NCBI RefSeq assembly: GCF_026151205.1
Contig: NC_087078.1
Coordinates: 2,791,675-2,855,674, forward strand
Direction of reading: 5' to 3'
Source: Bolinopsis microptera
Lineage: Eukaryota > Ctenophora > Tentaculata > Lobata > Bolinopsidae
Length of the DNA stretch: 64,000 bases
The translations under genes were made by a program, and so were the position numbers. The notes below the pieces were generated by a model. It was not told the origin of the DNA. It saw only the letters and a list, made by a program, of their open reading frames with translations, and ran no database searches. Position 1 is the first letter of the stretch. Each line of letters begins with the position of its first letter. This document shows, one piece after another, positions 60,600-64,000 of this stretch.

Positions 60600-61957
60600 T
60601 TGTAGAATATCTTCCCTCTCCCATTTCACTGCGTTTTAAATAAACATTACAAATCCCTTACTCCTACAGGCAAGTAACCACATTACATCACTACTCACTA
60701 CTCACTAGTACACTAGTACAGTGCTGCCAGTGAATTATCTTCCTCCTATCCTCCCCTCACTACTTACTATTGGTAGAGAGTCTGTACTTTGGTGCGGAGT
60801 GCGGACCGTGCTAAATATAAAACACACAATATTGGTCGGATTAGTGAGGAGTTAAGATATAAGTAGCGAGGAGGTAAGATATAAGACCCGTCACTTGGAC
60901 TTGTAGTATATATTAAGACGGGTAATGAACTGGTAGTGGTTCGGAAGTATTTGATGATTAGAGATGTGTTGTCATGGTGATATCAATGATATGCTGCTGG
61001 TCCCTCACGACTATAATACACACCATCTTGTGTAAGAAACTAATCATTTAGGTTCTATAATCTACATTACTATGTTACCGTGGCTCATTCGCTTGAGGAT
61101 TTTAGTGAACACAACATGTTAAAGACAGTGAAACACGCCATTCGAGTATTGTAAACTTTGGTAAGCTGAAAATAAAAGTTGCAAATAAAAGTTACTCAGT
61201 CTATTGCATAAGATTTCTTAGTTTGACTTCCAAAAGACATCGGACATAATGGCAAGTACATTGGTGGACGTACAAGATGCTGTTGTCCAGAAGCAATTCT
61301 TAATTCTAGCCGAATTAAGTTAGAGTGCGACACATATCCTGCATCTCATGATTATGCGGAGTAAGTTATGCGGAGTAAGGAGATTTGTATTGAAGGAGTG
61401 TGGGTCTTGGCAAGTTTTGCTTGACATACAATTCTTTGTTTGTTCAAGTTTACACTAACATCCCGCCATCTGGAGCAGTGTCAATCAGGTGTTAACTGTG
61501 CTCTCTGCTGTAGAATAGAGATTCACGGTATACTTTATGTCGAACTGTGGTTATTATAAATCATGGTCATAACCAATTTGGACAAGAATACAACACTGTG
61601 TTCAATGTTTCTACCACGGTTGATACTTGAGATCCGCGCCGTGACGTTCCATTTCCCTTAATGATGGTGACAGTAGGTGTGGTTGTTTCACATCCAACCC
61701 CAGTAATCTGTGACGCAAACATCAATCATGAGCAGTTTTAGAAGATGATCTTTAACAGAGTATGATCGCAGCAACAAAACTGAAAACGGGCCGGCTTGAT
61801 ATAGTCTAAATGTCAATTACATGTATGTAACGCGCAGGAACTCTCTCAGGTCTTCCGCGCCAAACTTCGAAATTCTAATGCACAATATAATATGCAAATG
61901 ACCGTGACTTGATCTGTGAATGACTCTTTAACTTGACTTCCTAGCAGTATCTAGAAC
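60600..61957. other. Intergenic sequence without recognised gene
   Basis: AT-rich, with no coding signature. A partial direct repeat (AGGAGTTAAGATATAAG / AGGAGGTAAGATATAAG) is near 60848-60884. Confidence 0.5.
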
Positions 61958-62413
61958 AAGGGGCCATCTACTAAGGACGTCCGCCAAAATTGAAGATTTT
62001 CAGACCACCCCCTCCCCCTGTCCGAATTTTCAAAACCACTCCCATCCCCCGGACGTCCAGCTACTTTTAAGAGTTCAACTAAAACCAACTCAAATTCATT
62101 GTTAATGAAATTCAAAGAGTTGAAATAAATGAGACTTTTTCGTTAATTCTGCCAAAATTTCCGGACGTCCGGATTTTCAGAAACCACCCCGCTCCCCCTG
62201 TCCGAAATTCCAAAACCACCCCTCCCTATATTTTCCGGATGTCCCAAGCGATCGTTCACATATTACGTAATCATTTTTTGGACAATTTTTACCCCCCCTC
62301 CGTAATTAGTTTTACACATAGCTATTGTGTCAAAATTACAGTAGCGTAATCATTTGGAAACCCCTCGGCTGATTACGTAATATGTGAACGACCCTCTAAG
62401 TAGATGGCCCCTT
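61958..62413. mobile_element. 456-bp MITE-like element with GGGGCCATCTACT termini
   Basis: The left end AAGGGGCCATCTACT is inverted at the right end as AGTAGATGGCCCCTT. Inside are inverted GGACGTCC words and a pair CGTTCACATATTACGTAATC / GATTACGTAATATGTGAACG (near 62252 and 62370). A further partial copy of the right half (TTTTACACATAGCT ... GACGTAATATGTGAACGGCCCC) follows at about 62419-62511. No ORF. Confidence 0.7.
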
Positions 62414-62519
62414 ATCAGTTTTACACATAGCTCTTGTGATAAAATTGCGCTAGCGTAATCATTTACAAACCCCCTCTTCGATGATGACGTAATATGTGAA
62501 CGGCCCCTTTATTATTAAG

Positions 62520-64000
62520 TTAAACTTTAAGGTTTGTCGAAGCCCGAAAAGGAATTTGGGTGGCATGAAAATAAATGGCTGAGACAAATGATTGAACAGT
62601 CAACTTCCACTTTTAAGACACTCTGGTGCACTGCTCAACGTAGCCGGCCGAAGTTTCAAGTTTATCTCGACTTCCATCCAAGTGGACCGGCAATTTCACT
62701 AGTATAACTATTACATTTCAAAAGCGACCGCGACTGGGCTAAAAACGTACGTGCGCGCGTCTTATTCGATCCGTGTGTCCACTTTGTACAGAAATATAGA
62801 TTTCGCCGCAACCAATTAAAACGCCACTCGGGATTGTGACACTTTAGCGCGCAAAATAGAATATTCTGGGTGGTACTTGAACTGTTCAACCTATATTCCA
62901 TTCATTGCCGAGAAATTCTTGTAGTTGACTCAAAGTAAAAGGGTCGAGATGAAGGTTAACCAAGTTTTCATTACAAAAATAAAACACTTAAATCATGTGT
63001 ATGTATTTGCAATAACTGTAATTAAGTAATGAAATTAAACTGAAAGTCGTCTACCCAAATTAGCATGCAACAACATATAATGTACTTGAAAAGCTTTATC
63101 ATGATAGGTAGCCATTCTCTTGAAATGGACTCTCGAGACAAGCAATATTCATGAAAAATGTGTTGGTCTACATTCTGGAATGTACAGATTTTGGTTATTT
63201 ACAGAAAAAAAGCAATGGACCATATTTTAAAGTGTTCAAACCATCGTTTAAAAAACTCATTCTACAATACTTTTCTTTGAGTGCAATCTTCAAATTTTTG
63301 GATATGCCATCAAAATTCATTATGTTAACCAAATAAGCAAGTCCGTAAAGTAGATATCATAATAACAGAAATATAATTGAAGACAATCTGGATTCATTTT
63401 ATCCACATATTATGAAATACCATGATAATCATATTATTATGAAACAAGTTTGGACATGTATCACAGTTTCCATTATATAAATGCAGTCATTAAATAGACA
63501 TGAACACTGGTGGGGACGTGAACCGTACTAGTTCCGACACGTGACACTTATTCTGAACTTTGATTGGTCAATGCTGCAACCTGATCGGTTAATCAGTATC
63601 ACGTGTCAGAGAAATAATGGTTCACTTCACACTAGCATCAAAATCTACAAAAAGGTTAAACAGTTCGTAATAAACCGACCAATCCTGTACGATTATATAT
63701 TTAAAACATTAAGTGAGCATCATCATAATACGTAGCTACTAGTTATACAGATTTACTTTATCATAGAATCGGATAGAATTGGCTTTGATATCAGCACAAT
63801 ATCTTCAACACAATTCTGATAAAATGCACTCTGATACCGGGAAATGAGATACTATTACCGAAAATACTTCTATCAAATCAGAACAACACGGCTTGACATG
63901 TAGAAACATCCTCCGTGACATTAACAGAAGGGCACAATGTACATGAAAAAAACTCTATACAGGGACGTGTAACAGTTATTATGTTATACAATACACATAA
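62520..64000. other. Intergenic sequence without recognised gene
   Basis: No coding exons, RNA genes or clear repeats were recognised in the last 1.5 kb. Short open frames lack any family signature. Confidence 0.5.

Overview
The window is from an animal nuclear genome. Spliced GT-AG genes with short AT-rich introns, several non-LTR retrotransposons with tRNA-derived short elements, interstitial CCCTAA repeats and animal-type extracellular domains (Ig, fibronectin III, mucin-type cystine knot) all say metazoan. The LINE types and domain mix would fit a marine invertebrate, perhaps an early-branching one such as a cnidarian or ctenophore. The species cannot be fixed from sequence alone.

Region 1 (1-26,000, + strand) is one giant secreted mucin-like gene; its 5' end lies outside the window. 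A very long exon encodes over 4,000 residues of Ser/Thr/Pro repeats. It is followed by six related globular modules that I tentatively assign to the DNRLRE/CBM96-like fold, and by a C-terminal cystine-knot-like domain. About 2.79 kb (two modules, nine introns) is tandemly duplicated and nearly identical. Positions 12,426-13,850 look like a blended consensus of two different sequences, probably an assembly artefact. A 1.3 kb inverted-repeat transposon sits in one intron.

Region 2 (26,000-36,100) is repeat-rich: an 11-bp minisatellite, interstitial telomeric repeats, foldback elements carrying GACAATTGAC palindromes, a family of perfect hairpins, a tRNA-like sequence next to a 5'-truncated LINE, and three further retroelement fragments.

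Region 3 (36,118-57,392, + strand) is a receptor gene reconstructed from ten exons: signal peptide, one Ig domain, two FN3 domains, a transmembrane helix, and a tail with two PPxY motifs and a PDZ-ligand-like C-terminus. The transmembrane exon is preceded by five tandem copies of its own splice acceptor and first ~44 bases. A small gene on the opposite strand (37,767-38,465) lies inside intron 4. It encodes a single-pass membrane protein with an ITAM-type motif and NPxY, YxxM and YVNV motifs, so it looks like a phosphotyrosine signalling adaptor. The introns hold a 1.03 kb SINE inverted tandem with a 14-bp target duplication, a 1.32 kb palindromic element, and a 2.03 kb element whose termini are inverted poly-G/poly-C tracts with an 8-bp target duplication.

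Region 4 (57,400-64,000) has a 5'-truncated LINE on the minus strand with a 14-bp target duplication, itself broken by a 159-bp hAT-type MITE with an 8-bp duplication. The rest is non-coding sequence with one further inverted-repeat element.
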